This document shows, in pieces, positions 21,402-33,505 of a DNA stretch of 64,000 bases. Position 1 is the stretch's first letter. Every line of letters begins with the position of its first letter. A program made the position numbers and the translations under genes. A model generated the notes under the pieces. The model saw only the letters and a list, made by a program, of their open reading frames with translations, had not been told where the DNA came from and did not search any database. Origin of the DNA: Salvia splendens (lineage: Eukaryota > Streptophyta > Magnoliopsida > Lamiales > Lamiaceae); assembly GCF_004379255.2 (NCBI RefSeq), contig NC_056048.1:12919197-12983196 (forward strand), written 5' to 3'.

Positions 21402-23353
21402 GAGCATCCACAACCGTGCTCTTGCCAGCGGCACGGTTGTGGGCCGGCCCCACTTTTTCTGCATGCTCTCTGCCAAGAGCACAACACCCACAGCTGTGCT
21501 CTTCCGCAAGGACGAGCACAATTAATTTAAAATTTAATTAAACAATAACATTTCAATAATACTAAAATTCATTAAAAAAACCTAAATAATATTACAAATG
21601 ACAAATAAAATAAAAACGACATAATTAAAATCCTAAAAAATTAAAAATTACATAATTAAAATACTAAAAATTAAAAAAACCACTACGCATTGCCGAATTT
21701 CGCCCACATGTGTTTGATTAGGTCTTCTTGTAGTTGATTGTGGATTCGGGTATCGCGCATTGTGTGCCTTGTCTCGATTCTTTGGCCGACCGTCGTATGC
21801 TCGCCTCGGCGTGGGGGAGACCTCGCTGTTGAGCTTCCGGCTTCGTCCTCGTCATAGAAGCTAGCCGCCCTCAGCCCTTCGTCGGCTATAATCATGTTGT
21901 GTAAGATAATACACGTGAACATGATGTCGGCGATATTATTCACGTACCATAGCCGAGCCGGGGACTTCACAATGTTGAATCAGGCTTGAAGGACCCCGAA
22001 AGCTCTTTTGACATCTTTCCGTGCGGACTCTTGACGCTGCGCAAAAAGAACCCGTCTCGGGTCGTGCGGGTTGTTGAACGTCTTCACGAAAGTCGACCAC
22101 CTTGGGTAGATACCATCGGCGAGATAGTAACCCATGTGGTAGCTATTTCCGTTGATGGTGAAGTCGATCGCCGGTGCTACACCATTCATCACATCAGTGA
22201 AGAGTGGTGAAGAATATAGTACATTCAAGTCGTTGTTGGATCCAGCAACGCCGAAATATGCATGCCAAATCCATAGGCGGTAGTCGGCAACCGCCTCAAG
22301 GATAAGCGTTGGGCCGCCGCCTTTGTGACCGCTCAAGTGTTGCCCCCTCCAAGCAGTCGGGCAATTCTTCCACCTCCAATGCATGCAGTCAATGCTGCCA
22401 AGCATTCTGGGAAAGCCATGGACTGATTCGTGAAGACGAAGCAACTGTTGGCTATCATCGGTGGTGGGTGCCTGAAGGAATTCATCCCCGAAAGCTGAAC
22501 GAACGCCCTCGCAAAAATTCTTTAGACAAAGAATTCCAGTGGACTCACCGATATGCAAATACTCGTCGAAGATGTCGGCCGTTTGCCCAGTAGCGAGTTG
22601 TCGGATGGCACACGTACACTTCTGCAACGGCGTGATACTTTGCCGCCCGACTGCATCTGGACCTGTTTGGAAGAATTCAACACGTGCGGACAATGTGTTG
22701 ACAATTCGCATGAACAAGCGCTTTGACATGCGAAAACGGCGCCTGAAGTAATCTGCCGGAAACCGCGGCTGGTCGGCAAAGTAGTCGGCAACGAGCCTTT
22801 CGTGGGCTCCCTCCCGGTCATGATGAATGTAGCGCCGATTTGATCTGGTTCGTTGAGGAGGAGGAGCGGGGGTATTCGCAGCGACATATGCTTCGTAAGC
22901 GGCACAATGTTGTTCGTAGTATTCTTGTTCTTCGCGTTCCGCTTCCGCCATAATATGGGTGAAATCCATTTGAGGTTTTGAATGAGGGATGAATGTGTTG
23001 ATAGTTTGTATGAGAATTAAGAATGAGAGATGAATGGGAGATGAATTGATGTGATAAATGGATGATGAATGTGTGTATTTATAGATGATTTTGGAGGAAA
23101 AAAAATAAAAAAATAAAAAAAATTCAGAAAAAACGGGAAAAAACGGCCATATTTTTGGGATTTGGAATTTTTTTTTAATCATTTTATATAATTTAAAAAC
23201 AATTTTTAAAATAAAAAAAAATAATTCAAAGGCAACGGCTATGCCGTTGCCCAATCATAAGCCGCCACGTCGCCTGCTCGCTGGCACGGCGGTCCTCGTC
23301 CTCGCCGCTGGCACAGACGGCGGCCTTCACTCCCACCACCGTTGTGGATGCTC
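21402..23353 (-). mobile_element. PIF/Harbinger element with transposase only
   Basis: Inverted ends GAGCATCCACAACCGTGCTC (left) and ...CACCGTTGTGGATGCTC (right), flanked by TTA (21399-21401 and 23354-23356). It encodes a HARBI1-type DDE transposase on the minus strand and no ORF1. The insertion point in the D3 LTR is confirmed by the empty site in D2. Confidence 0.9.
21683..22969 (-). pseudogene. PIF/Harbinger (HARBI1-like) transposase, inactivated
   Basis: The DDE nuclease cuts and pastes PIF/Harbinger elements at TTA sites. I choose the start at 22969 (MDFTHIMAEAEREEQ); an upstream hydrophobic AT-rich extension in the same frame is probably leader sequence. Visible: a helical N-terminus with FRRRFRMSKRLFMRIV, then LGSIDCMHWRWKNCP carrying the first Asp, then AGSNNDLNVLYSSP with the second Asp, and the third motif in DVKRAFGVLQA. 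The expected third catalytic Glu (normally followed by RAFG or RTFG) is Lys here. A premature TGA at 21980-21982 follows, and the same frame then continues for 95 codons (LWYVNNIADIMFTCIILHNM) to 21683. Both changes are consistent with C-to-T decay at CpG. Confidence 0.85.
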
Positions 23354-23356
23354 TTA

Positions 23357-23556
23357 CTTCCCTATACTAGTTAATAGTTTTGTGGGTTAAGTTTTTGAGA
23401 GCACTTTTGAGTTCTTCCATTCTTTTCACTCGAGTCAGAGTAAGTCAAGTTGATCAGCCAGAGTTTCCACTGGATCCACTCACCGACATTTTGCAGGTAG
23501 CAAACATATATAGGCTGGCTGGATCAGATTGAAGAATTAAATTGAGCAAGCCACAA
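23357..23556 (+). repeat. LTR D3, middle part
   Basis: Continues the D3 LTR after the Harbinger insertion (CTTCCCTATACTAGTTAATAG, like D2) up to GAGCAAGCCACAA. The last five bases, CACAA (23552-23556), are the left target duplication of element A. Confidence 0.85.
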
Positions 23557-25950
23557 TGTAGCACCCCGAAAATTCTGACTTTTGTTTTCATTAATGTGGT
23601 TGTCGATTTGGAATTTCATTCATGTAATTTAATTTCTATGTGTTTGAGTTAACGATGTGAGTTTTAATTGTTGTGAGTTATGTGGAATAATGTACTATAT
23701 TTTCCAATGTGTGAAATTAATTAAATGGGATCATGCATTTTGTTCTATCCATTTTATTTGGAATTTTCGGCCCCTTCAAATTATTGGAATTAATATTTTC
23801 TTTTTTGGATTTAATTAATTGTTTTGGGATATTTATCCAAATTAAATCCAAACCAAATTATCCATAACTTATTCTACATGATTTTCGACCCTTAGCCTAT
23901 TCCTTGGAGATTTTTGAAAATCCCCTATTAATTAGGAGGATGAATTATTTTTGTAGATTTAGTTGGTACCTTGTGTAATTTTCTTCTTGAATTTAAAATC
24001 CAATTAAATCTAACCATATTTTGTCAAATCCCTCCATATCCTATTTGAATTAGGATTTGACTCTTTCCTTCTTTAAGCCCTATAATTTTTGCCCCATATA
24101 CCTATAAATTTCCTTGGGGAATTAATTTATTTGTTACCTATTTTGTGGGAGTCTTTTTCTACAAAAAATTACCAAATTTAAATCATATTCCTTTTTTATT
24201 GGAGGATTTAAATAATTTCCTTGCTACTCCCTAAAGTACACCCCCCCTGTTCCATACTTGGAGATTTTTAAATTATCTCGTTACCTTATTTATGAAATAT
24301 CCAATATCTTTTTACCTAATTTGTGAATATATTTCTCTCCAAGTAAATACCAAATCAATTCCCTTCCTAATTAAATGGCAAATTTCAAGAACCCCTCCCC
24401 CTTTTGTACACGTCTACTTTCTTTTAAATTGTGGGATTTATTCATTGACCTCTATTTTATTCCTCCACAATTATAATTAATTTATTTAAGTGTGGGATTA
24501 ATCCTAGAATATAAAAATGGAGGAACCCTAACCCTAGCCCCCATTCACACGTTTTTCCTCCCTCTCCCTCTCTCCCACACGCCTCCCTCCCTCTCTTCAC
24601 CCTCTCCACAAATCCTTCACCAATTCCTTGTTCTTGCATCATTTTGGAGTTGGAAACTCAAGATTCATCGAAGAATCGCATCATTCGTCATTCCTACCAA
24701 TTGTTTTTGCAAGAGAAAGGTATACTTGAATCATCTTTCTCATTCTTACCATTGAATCCATGTGTCTTGATCCCCTCATGCATATAGTGAGTGTAGAAAT
24801 CGTACACCTAAAAATTAATCGGTTGGGAAGGATGTTTGCATGAGAAAGTATGTGTATGTGCATGTATGTATGTGTGTGTGTGAGTTTGTGGATGATTCAT
24901 TGGTGAATGCTATGTGTAAATATGAGGACATGGTTGTGTGGTCATTTTTGAAGCATGAATATGTGTTGAAAGTATGAATAGGTATGTGTGGATGAATGAT
25001 AGACAAACCCTAGTTTGTAAATGTTGAGCATGAAAACTGTGGTGTTCGGACAGTAGGTTCTGACGAGTGTTTGACCGACCAAATGATCTTATGTTGAGCA
25101 TCAAAAGTTCAGCTTCAATTGATGAAAGATAAATTTTAAACGAATTTTTCAATTGAACTGCGCAGTCCTGCCAGAATTTGTGTTCTCGTCCAGTGAGTTT
25201 CGTTTTTGATTTGACCGACCTAAAGATGTGATTTTTGTGTGAAATTTTAACTGGATAAACCTTGATGTGTCTACTGTGTGGTGACCAAATTTTAGGGTCA
25301 TATAAGGTCGGATGGATGTTTAATGATTTTTACAAAAAGACTGCGTTGTTCTGCCAGATTCTAGTTTTGTTGAAATGAACTTTGTTGACAAGTTTGAGTG
25401 AATTACATGTTACATATGTGAATAAGGAACGCATCCTATGATGTGGTTATGTGTTGCACGTTGAGGTATGCTTGAGTGTTCGTTTCGTTTAAATTGATGA
25501 ACGTTGGGATGGGCAATATAAGAAAACGATGGAAGGAACGATAGGGGATGCATGACAAATGTATTGATGGAAAGACTGATTGTGTTATGGTGTTGACAAG
25601 GATTGTGGTGCGTACATGGGTACAAAGAGCAAGGGTTGAAATAAAGTTGTGAATTGTGTATAAGCAAGCGAGGTGGACTTTCTTTTACTAAATTCCTTTT
25701 ACGTTTCAAAATTGTGATATTAAAGTTATAAGGGTGGTTTAAAGTGTTATGTCATGCCATGGTTGTTTTGATGTTGAGATTGTTTCCTGATGCCTAGTTC
25801 GTTTGAGCTTGCTCCGTTAGGCTATAGGGCTATGTGTGAAACGAATTAGGGTCTGAGAAGGGCCGCAAACCCTATCAGGCTGTGTACACTGGTGGCATCG
25901 GGAGCCGTCCTTACTAGTCGGCCGGTCTCGTGGGCGAATAGTGCGGCCAC
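23557..25950 (+). repeat. 5' LTR of element A, first part
   Basis: Starts at TGTAGCACC; TATAAAAA at 24510-24517; CT-rich leader (24540-24610); a short TG/CATG-rich microsatellite at about 24845-24885; ends at GCCAC (25946-25950), the left target duplication of element B. It resumes at 48734. Confidence 0.9.
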
Positions 25951-27476
25951 TGATAAGTCGTATTCTAGGCCTTGATTACTAGTCAGTATGATGTGCATAA
26001 TTGGAATTTATCTGCAAAACAGTTGCTAAAGTGTGCAGGGAAAGGGTTCCAGTCAGAAGGAAAGGTATCGGATAACTCAGGTGGAAAGGGCATCAGAATG
26101 TTGCTATACTGACCAGTATGCATGCCGAAAAGGCTCGAGGTGGAGAAGAAGGATTGCTGGAAAGATCAGCCACAAGTAAGGGTAAAAGGGTCATTTTACG
26201 AAGAGTGTCTACCCTAAAAATCAAGGGCAGACCTCCCTATAAAAGGAAGCCACTTGGAGAGAGGAAATAATCACGGATGATAGGAACTTTTAGGAAAAAC
26301 ACTCTTAGTTAGAGTAGTTCTCTCTCGGCAGATCAGTCCTTCAGCCTAGTCTTTCATATTCTCGTTCCTCGCCACAGCCATGGTCACCTGAGAGTTTCAT
26401 CAGTTCGTTGGAGTTCCGCATTCTCTCATTCTAGTCAGCGAGTTGTGTGGTGTCAGCAGTTCCATCGCCCGGAGTGGCAAAATAATCTTTATTTGCTTTC
26501 TTAGTTAATCGCACTTTGTTTTCTTATGTTGGATCGGTTACATTTTCAATATTTGCTTACTTTGAAGTCTTAGTTGTGATCCAAACGTTTTTATAATATG
26601 AAGTCGTTTTTGTGCATCGATTCCTGTTTGATTCTGTTTCTTTCTGCCTAGATAGCTTAGATCTAGTTGTTACGGTAATTTTCAAGTGTTGGGAGCATGT
26701 TTTCATTTCCGAATTGATAGATCTGAGTTCATGAGTTTAGATAGCTGTTAGATTTTAGATCTGAAATGGTTAAGTGTGAAAGCCTAGTTTACGTGATTTC
26801 TGCCACCTTGCATGTCACCTAGTAAGCTTAATTTCAGTTTCGTTAGTTTAATCTTTTGATTTGGAGTTTAGATTGTAGATCTGTTCTTGTGAAGTTGTTA
26901 ATCTGCATTTCTCGTCCATGAATCTGGGTTTGTTAATCTGAGTTTATTCATGTTAAAGAAGAAGACATCCACATCCAAGTTTGGGACCACTTTTGCATTT
27001 TAGTTACTTTTTGCTTTTGTCATTTACTTTTTTCTACCTTTTCAGCTGGTTACCCTACAGATCTGTCAGAATAGCCACCCAACTACCACTTATTCTCTGA
27101 TATTCTGTTTAGCCTTTTATAGTAACCCGTACCCTCCAGATATTTTCTGAAACCCATGTTCCCTACTCTCACGTACACAGCTACATGTCGATCATCTTTC
27201 ACCCCTCCTAGTCAGTAGAGAACCATCTTTAATTCTTGTCTAGGTAGAATCTCAACCCAAGCATGGTAGCTAACCAACCTTTCCAGAATATCACCACAAT
27301 TTCCAAAGCGCATTCATCTCTGTGGGATTCGACCCTTACATCCACTATACTAGTCAGTAGAAGTTGGTTGAGGAATTTCTTTGATAGCCAGGTTCAGGCT
27401 TAGCTGGGGTTTCTATCCTGATCAGTAGGATACATCCTTTGCTTTACATGACACCTGCACAAACCTGCATCTATCA
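25951..27476 (+). repeat. 5' LTR of Athila element B
   Basis: Begins TGATAAGTCGTATTCTAGG and ends CTGCATCTATCA. TATAAAAG at 26238-26245 with CT-rich sequence downstream gives a plausible promoter. The 'ctctgtgggattcgaccc' block near its end resembles the equivalent block in D-family LTRs. Confidence 0.9.
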
Positions 27477-27479
27477 AAA

Positions 27480-27497
27480 TGGCGCCGTTGCCGGGGA
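27480..27497 (+). other. Primer-binding site of element B (tRNA-Asp)
   Basis: TGGCGCCGTTGCCGGGGA, three bases after the LTR, complementary to the 3' end of plant tRNA-Asp. This is the usual Athila primer. Confidence 0.92.
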
Positions 27498-27582
27498 TAA
27501 ATGGCGTTATTTACTGTTCTTGTGTGTGATACTTTGGCGTGCATATTGTGTATAACTTTTCTCTTTTCTTTTTCTTTCATTT

Positions 27583-29400
27583 ATGAGAAGCAGTTCGGTT
27601 CCTGACCATTGGAGACCGAAGATACTTCAACGAGGGACTATACGCGTTACCACTCGTTCTGGCCTGTCGACAGCCCTGTCTGACCTAGGCACGAGTAGTG
27701 ACGAAGAGCAGGACACCGTAGAAGGAGGAATACCAGAACCGGTACTACAATTGGAAGGCAACCCAAAGAGAATGGCTGCCCAAGGAGATAATGATCCAGA
27801 GATCGGAACGTTGAACGCGCATACCGAAGGATAACCACCGCAAGCTATAGTAGTCACCCCAGGGCAGACAGCTTGTGATGTGAAGCCCCATATTATTGTG
27901 ATTCTACCCACGTACTGTGGGAAGAGCTATGAAGGACCCTACGAGTTTCTTCATAAGTTCTGTAAAATTTGTAGGGCACAGAGAAGGCCAACGGGGGCAA
28001 CCGAGGATGACTACAGATTAAAAGCTTTGTCGTTCGTCCTAAAAGGGGAGTCCAACACATGGTTCATGCGCCTGCCACCCGACTCCATTGAGAGTTGGGC
28101 CGATTTCAAGTCAGCCTTCTTAGGTGAATTTTTCCCGTCATCGAAGACGAGCGCATTGAAAAGAGAGATAACAAGTGTGAAGCAAGGGTACGATGAACCC
28201 TTGAGTGATTATTGGGCGAAGTATATGAGTCTTTTGGATGCATGTCCGAACCATAGTATGACCGATATAGAGATACATCATACCTTTTATGAGGGGATGA
28301 ACAAGGCAACAAAAGACTTGGCAAACTCCTCTTCAGGTGGAAGCTTCACACAACTAAGGGTCAATGAAGCAAAAAAGGTCCTAGGAAAGCTTTTGAGCGC
28401 AAAGAAGGAGTACGACAATTCAAGGGATGGCTACAACAGAGAAAGAATTGCGAGTGCTTCGTCAACTGACTAGGAGCAGAATATAGAGCAGAAGATGGAT
28501 TTGAAAATGGAAGAGCTGAAAAAGACACTCCTGAGCGCAATCGAGAAGAACGCACCACCATTTTCCCCAACTAGGAGCTACAAGGGTACAGAGCAGGGAA
28601 ATCAAGGACCGGGCTATGATCAGCCTAATGACTTCGTCAACATGGAGCAAGTCAATGCTGCAGGGTACTATAACTCTAGTAGGAATTGGATCTAAGGGAG
28701 ACAGCGGGACGCACCATGGAGGGACCATCCAAATTTTCGATGGGGAGATGAGAACCAAAATCAGGGTGAGGGTCAAGGCCAAAACCATTACAACTTCCAC
28801 CCGAACCAGAATCCCAACCGTGGCCCAGCAAATCCAGACCACCAATTCAACTGGTCAGGAAGAAACCAACAACCCCACAACCAACAACACCACAACCAAA
28901 ACCCGAACTCGAACCCTGTTTATGTACCACCCCACCAAAGAAACTTCCAAAATTACCAGAATCAGGGTCCACAACATCAGCAGAACCAGAACCAGTTCCA
29001 AAACCAGAACCAGTTTCAAAGCCAGAACCAAAATCAATATCACCAAGACCAGTACAACCCTCCTGGCCAGTATAATCAATATCCACCTAACCAGAACTAG
29101 CAAAACTTCCAAAATTTCCAACCCAATCAAAACCCCCAGTATAACCAGCACCAAGGGCCAAGTCAGTCCCAATACCATAATAGGTCGAGGCGATCTATGG
29201 AGGACATGATGGGAGAACTGCTCGCTTCGCAGCAAAGTATCAAGGGTGAGTTGCAGTCCAATAATGAAGTAGTGCAGGGGATGCAGAATGCCCAGAAGGA
29301 GCATAAGGTGAACATAGACATGATGAATAGGCAATTGGCTCAATTGGCGAGTTCAATGGGGGAAATGAAGGGGAATTCAGGAAAACTCCCTTCTACAGTC
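27583..29400 (+). pseudogene. Athila gag (element B), with in-frame stops
   Basis: The capsid polyprotein begins at 27583 (MRSSSVPDHWRPK). The core follows: GPYEFLHKFCKICRAQ...DYRLKALSFVLKGESNTWF and YDEPLSDYWAKYMSLLDACPNH (about 27930-28250). From about 28700 to 29190 it becomes very rich in Gln and Asn. One reading frame is kept throughout, broken by stops at 27832-27834, 28471-28473, 28693-28695 and 29098-29100. The third aligns with a Gln codon in element D, and the fourth lies in the Gln-rich run, consistent with CAA/CAG-to-TAA/TAG change. The same frame runs on into protease without a shift, so Gag and Pol were one polyprotein. Confidence 0.85.
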
Positions 29401-31040
29401 CATGTACCTGAAAAGACAAACGTAAGCAAGGTCACATTACGTTCCGGTACTACCTATGAAGGACCCCAACCGAGGAAGCCTAGTGGGGAGCCTAGTGGGA
29501 CAAAGATACTGAGAGACGTTGTCTCAGAAGAGGAGCTACGCAGACCTCTGCCTCAAATGCAGGATCCATTTTTCTTGGATGAGGAACCATCGGGAAAAGG
29601 TGAAACCAAGGGCATGCAACCCAAGGTAGACTCGCCTAAGGAAAAAGGACCAACGAAGGAGACTCCAACCCAGAATGTACCCAAGGAAAACTCCGGGAAG
29701 GCTGTTGAAGGACCGATAGATGAGGCGAAAGGAAGAAAACCATTCCCTTACCGTTTCGTGACTAAGAAGAAGAAAGAGAACCCAGTCGATTACCTATCGA
29801 TTTTTGGGACGCAGGATGTCACCATACCATTCCTCCAAGCCATGAAGCTATCCCCGCTTGGGAAATTTATCAAAGAATTCATAGCCGGGAAAGCCCAGGA
29901 GGATGGAAAGATCATGGTGGAAGGGATAGCGTCGGCAATTGTGCAGGAAAAGCTAACGCCCAAGAGAGCCGATCCAGGTATGTTCACTTTGCCTATAACT
30001 ATAGGAGATGTAAAAATCGAGCATGCAATGTGTGACCTGGGAGCTTCTATAAATGTTATGCCATTGTTAGTTTATAATCGTTTGAAGGGAGTACCGTTAT
30101 CAAGCACTAGGGTATTAATCCAACTGGCTGATAGGTCATGCATAAATCCTGAGGGTGTGTTAGAAAATGTGTTGGTGAGAGTGCATGATTTCACTTATCC
30201 TGCTGACTTTTATGTGATCAAGATGAGTGAGTCTGAAGCTAGGGAGTCTAGCGGTATATTGTTAGGGAGACCGTTTTTTAGGACAGCTAAGGCAATTGTG
30301 GACATGACTGAGGGGACGATTTGCATAGATTTCCATGGGGAGAAATTTACCTTTGATATCAATGAGGCTATGAAAAAACCTATCGATTCTGAAAATCTAT
30401 GCTACGTTGATGTAATAGACCCCCTAATCCAAGATTTTCTTGAGACCGAATTATTGCAGAAAAAGCTACAAGTATTGGATGTGTATGGACAGGCTGATGT
30501 AGAGGCAGCTGCATGGTGTGATCTGATCAGTAGCCAAGGGTTAACTGACGAAGAGATCGAAGGAGCAATTAAGGACTTCTGCCAGAAATCAAAATTTATT
30601 GGAGCCGCAGGGGCTAAGCTACCAATCAGTACCGATGAATTTTCAGATGGAGATTTAGAGAAGGAAGGGGATGCTGCAAGGAACCCTCTACCAGCAGACA
30701 CACTTTCCCCACAAGTTGAGTTGAAGAAATTACCAGCAACACTGAAGTATGCTTTCTTAGGGAAGGAAAACTCATACCCAGTGATTATCAGTAGCAGCTT
30801 GACGAAAGAACAAGAGGCAAGGCTAGTGACCGTTCTAGGCAAGAACAAAAAAGCAATTGGATGGAGCCTTACAGATTTGGTGGGAATAAGCCCCGGCTTC
30901 TGCATGCATCATATCAGGCTAGAAAAGGGGGCGAAAGCACATCAAGACTTGCAGAGGAAGGTGAACCCCAATATGCGGGAGGAAATATTGAAGGAAATCG
31001 TAAAGTTGCTGTTATTAGGGATTATCTACTCGGTGCCGAT
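29401..31040 (+). pseudogene. Athila protease and start of RT (element B)
   Basis: The open segment runs to 31119, but the family frame ends near 31040. It holds the linker KPFPYRFVTKKKKENPVDY, the region LGKFIKEFIAGKAQEDGK, and the aspartic protease with active-site CDLGASINVMP (about 30040-30070) and GILLGRPFF. The pre-RT segment LKYAFLGKENSYPVIIS follows, then the RT N-terminus [17 protein letters not shown]. Near 31040 a one-base shift moves RT to another frame. Protease itself is uninterrupted, with the DLGA motif intact. Confidence 0.85.
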
Positions 31041-32759
31041 ATCGAGTGGGTCAGCCCTGTCCACATGGTTCCCAAGAAGTCCGGGATTCAGGTGGTTCAA
31101 AATGAGAGGAATGAGCTGATACCAACAAGGCTAGTCACTGGTTGGCGGATGTGCATAGACTACCGCAAGCTGAACGCCGCAACCAGGAAAGACCACTTCC
31201 CCCTACCGTTCATCGATCATATGTTGGAGCGACTGGCTGGGAAGAAGTACTTTTGTTTTTTGGATGGGTACAGCGGGTATTTTCAAATCTACGTGGACCC
31301 TGAATATCAGGATAAGACCACCTTCACTTGCTCATTTGGAACCTACGCGTACAGACGCATGCCGTTCGGTCTTTGCAACGCTCCGGGAACATTTCAGCGA
31401 TGCATGATGAGCATATTTTCCGATCTAATTGAGGAATGCATAGAGATATTCATGGATGACTTCACAGTCTACGGAGACTCTTTCGACTCGTGCCTTCGTC
31501 ATTTGTATATAGTCTTTGAGAGATGTCAAGCGAAGAGCCTAGTCTTGAATTTTGAGAAGTGTCATTTCATGGTCACAGAAGGTATCGTCCTAGGGCACGT
31601 GGCGTCAGAGAGAGGTATCCAGGTGGATCAAGCCAAAGTGGACGTCATTTCCAAACTACCTTTCCCTTCTGACCAGAAGGAAATAAGGGGTTTTTTGGGG
31701 CATGCAGGATTTTATCGACGATTTATAAAGGACTTCGCAAAAATCGTCCAACCTCTTACCAGACTTCTTCAAAACGAGATGGAGTTCAATTTTGATGAAC
31801 AGTGCAAGGCTGCTTTCAACCTTCTCAAAGAAAAGTTGGTATCTGCACCAATTATCCGAGCTCCTAACTGGGAGCATCCTTTCGAAATTATGTGTGACGC
31901 CAGTGATTACGCAGTGGGCGTTGTTCTAGGCCAGAAGATTGAAGGGAAAAGGTATGTGATTTTTTATGCATCTAAGACATTGAATCAGGCCCAAAGGAAT
32001 TATGAAACCACGGAGAAGGAGATGCTGGCCGTGGTGTATTCATTCGAGAAGTTTCGACAGTACTTGTCGGGATCCAAGGTCATTGTCTATACTGACCATG
32101 CAGCTATTAAGTATCTGGTTGCCAAGAAGGAATCCAAACCCCGCTTGATCCGATGGGTACTCCTGTTACAAGAGTTCGATTGGGAGGTGGAGGACAAGAA
32201 AGGGGTCGAGAACAAGGTTGCGGACCATTTGAGCAGAATAGTGCAAGATGGAAACAGCGAGGAGGTACACGACAGGTTTCCAGAGGAACACTTGTGTGAG
32301 GTGATTTTTGCTGTTAGAAAGATAGATTGGGATGAAGTTACGAAGCTTACTGGCCAGGATAGTACATCAAAAGGAAAGGAAAAGGTAGGGCAGGAGCCAT
32401 GGTATGCGGACCTAGAAAACTACCTAGTTTCAGGTGAACTTCCAGAAGTGCCACACATCACCAAAGCTCAAAGAATGAAGATCAAGAGTGAAGCAAAGTA
32501 CTACTTTTTGGACGACCCATACCTTTGGAAAGTAGGAGCAGATCAAGTGATAAGAAGATGCGTTCCTGACTGGGAGCAAAGGGACGTACTAATACATTGC
32601 CACTACTTGGCCTGTGGAGGACACTTCGGTCCCAAGAAAACGGCAAGAAAGATTTTGGATAGCGGTTTTTATTGGCCAACCCTCAACAGAGATGCCTATG
32701 AATTCTGTAGAAGTTGTGAGCGTTGTCAACTGACCGGTGGGATCTCTGCACGATATTAA
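31041..32759 (+). pseudogene. Athila RT, RNase H and integrase N-domain (element B)
   Basis: After the frameshift this is open for about 570 codons. [15 protein letters not shown], Asp in [10 protein letters not shown] (31263-31265), FMDDF (31449-31460). RNase [17 protein letters not shown] and [10 protein letters not shown], all three acidic residues present. Connector: [15 protein letters not shown]...VADHLSRI. Integrase zinc domain: [13 protein letters not shown] and [12 protein letters not shown]. It ends at TAA 32757-32759, where element D has a sense codon (ISTRDEMPQ); the frame continues after it. This is the best preserved pol in the window. Confidence 0.88.
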
Positions 32760-33347
32760 ATGCCACAAGTACCGGTTATCGTTTGTGAGTTGTTCGACAG
32801 ATGGGGAATGGACTTTATGGGTCCTTTTCCCTCGTCATATGGAAACTTGTATATCTTAGTTGCAGTTGATTACGTCTCTAAGTGGGTAGAAGTCAAGGCC
32901 ACGAGCACGTGTGAAGCAAAACAGGTGGCCAAGTTCCTCAAGAGCAATATTTTCAGTCGGTTCGGAGTACCAAGGGCCATCATATCCGACCAGGGAACAC
33001 AAGCTCAAGCGCAGAGGCAAGAGAGATTGGAAAAAGCAGTGGAAGAGCTAGCGGAGGAAAATCGGCAAGCTAGGGCGGAGTTGACTCGCTTGACAAGTGT
33101 AATGGAAGGAATTCTGTAGGAGTTAGCGGTAGGGAAGTTAGTATGAGGAGTTGGAACGAGTGGCCACGGAGGCCAGACTGATGAACCAAGGGTAGCCGAG
33201 ACAGAAGAAGAAGCAGCAGAGGAGGAAGGTACCGGGGAACAGGTAGAATCCGAGGGAAGCGAATCCGAATCCGAATCCGAGAGAGAGGAGTCAGAAGAAC
33301 CACCTGCACCAGCCCCTGCCCCGCGGAAGAGCAGGAGAAACATGTGA
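32760..33347 (+). pseudogene. Truncated integrase core fused in frame to the tail of the Athila extra ORF (element B)
   Basis: The first part is the integrase core with VAVDYVSKW (first Asp) and IISDQGT (second Asp, about 32990). Directly after 33000 the integrase sequence stops and a charged coiled-coil-like stretch begins ([20 protein letters not shown]). The same frame then has stops at 33117-33119 and about 33144, and continues as a very acidic run (EEEAAEEEGTGEQ, then SESESESE) and a basic end APRKSRRNM, stop 33345-33347. The third integrase residue (Glu), the C-domain and the start of the extra ORF are deleted. I read this as an internal deletion that happened to stay in frame. Confidence 0.7.
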
Positions 33348-33476
33348 CCACCACCCCACCTGACCAGTTAGTTTTCTTTTTCTTTTCAGTTTTAGTTTTC
33401 GTATTTTATTTGTTTTTTTTCTAGTGTTTTTAGGTAGAGTAGATTTGTGTAGCATGTGAGTGTAAACCTATTCATA

Positions 33477-33505
33477 ACACTTAGACTATTCAATAGTCTA
33501 AGTGT
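33477..33505 (+). repeat. Hairpin 1 of three (perfect 14-bp arms)
   Basis: ACACTTAGACTATT (33477-33490) and its exact complement (33492-33505) with a one-base centre. Related to the hairpins at 33578-33612 and 33671-33697. Confidence 0.9.

Noticed and set aside
24845..24885. Functional microsatellite
   Set aside because: Short, imperfect and present in both LTRs of A, so just LTR sequence.
28855..29343. Hydrophobic minus-strand frame
   Set aside because: Antisense of the Gln/Asn-rich gag; the Leu/Val-rich look follows from codon complement.
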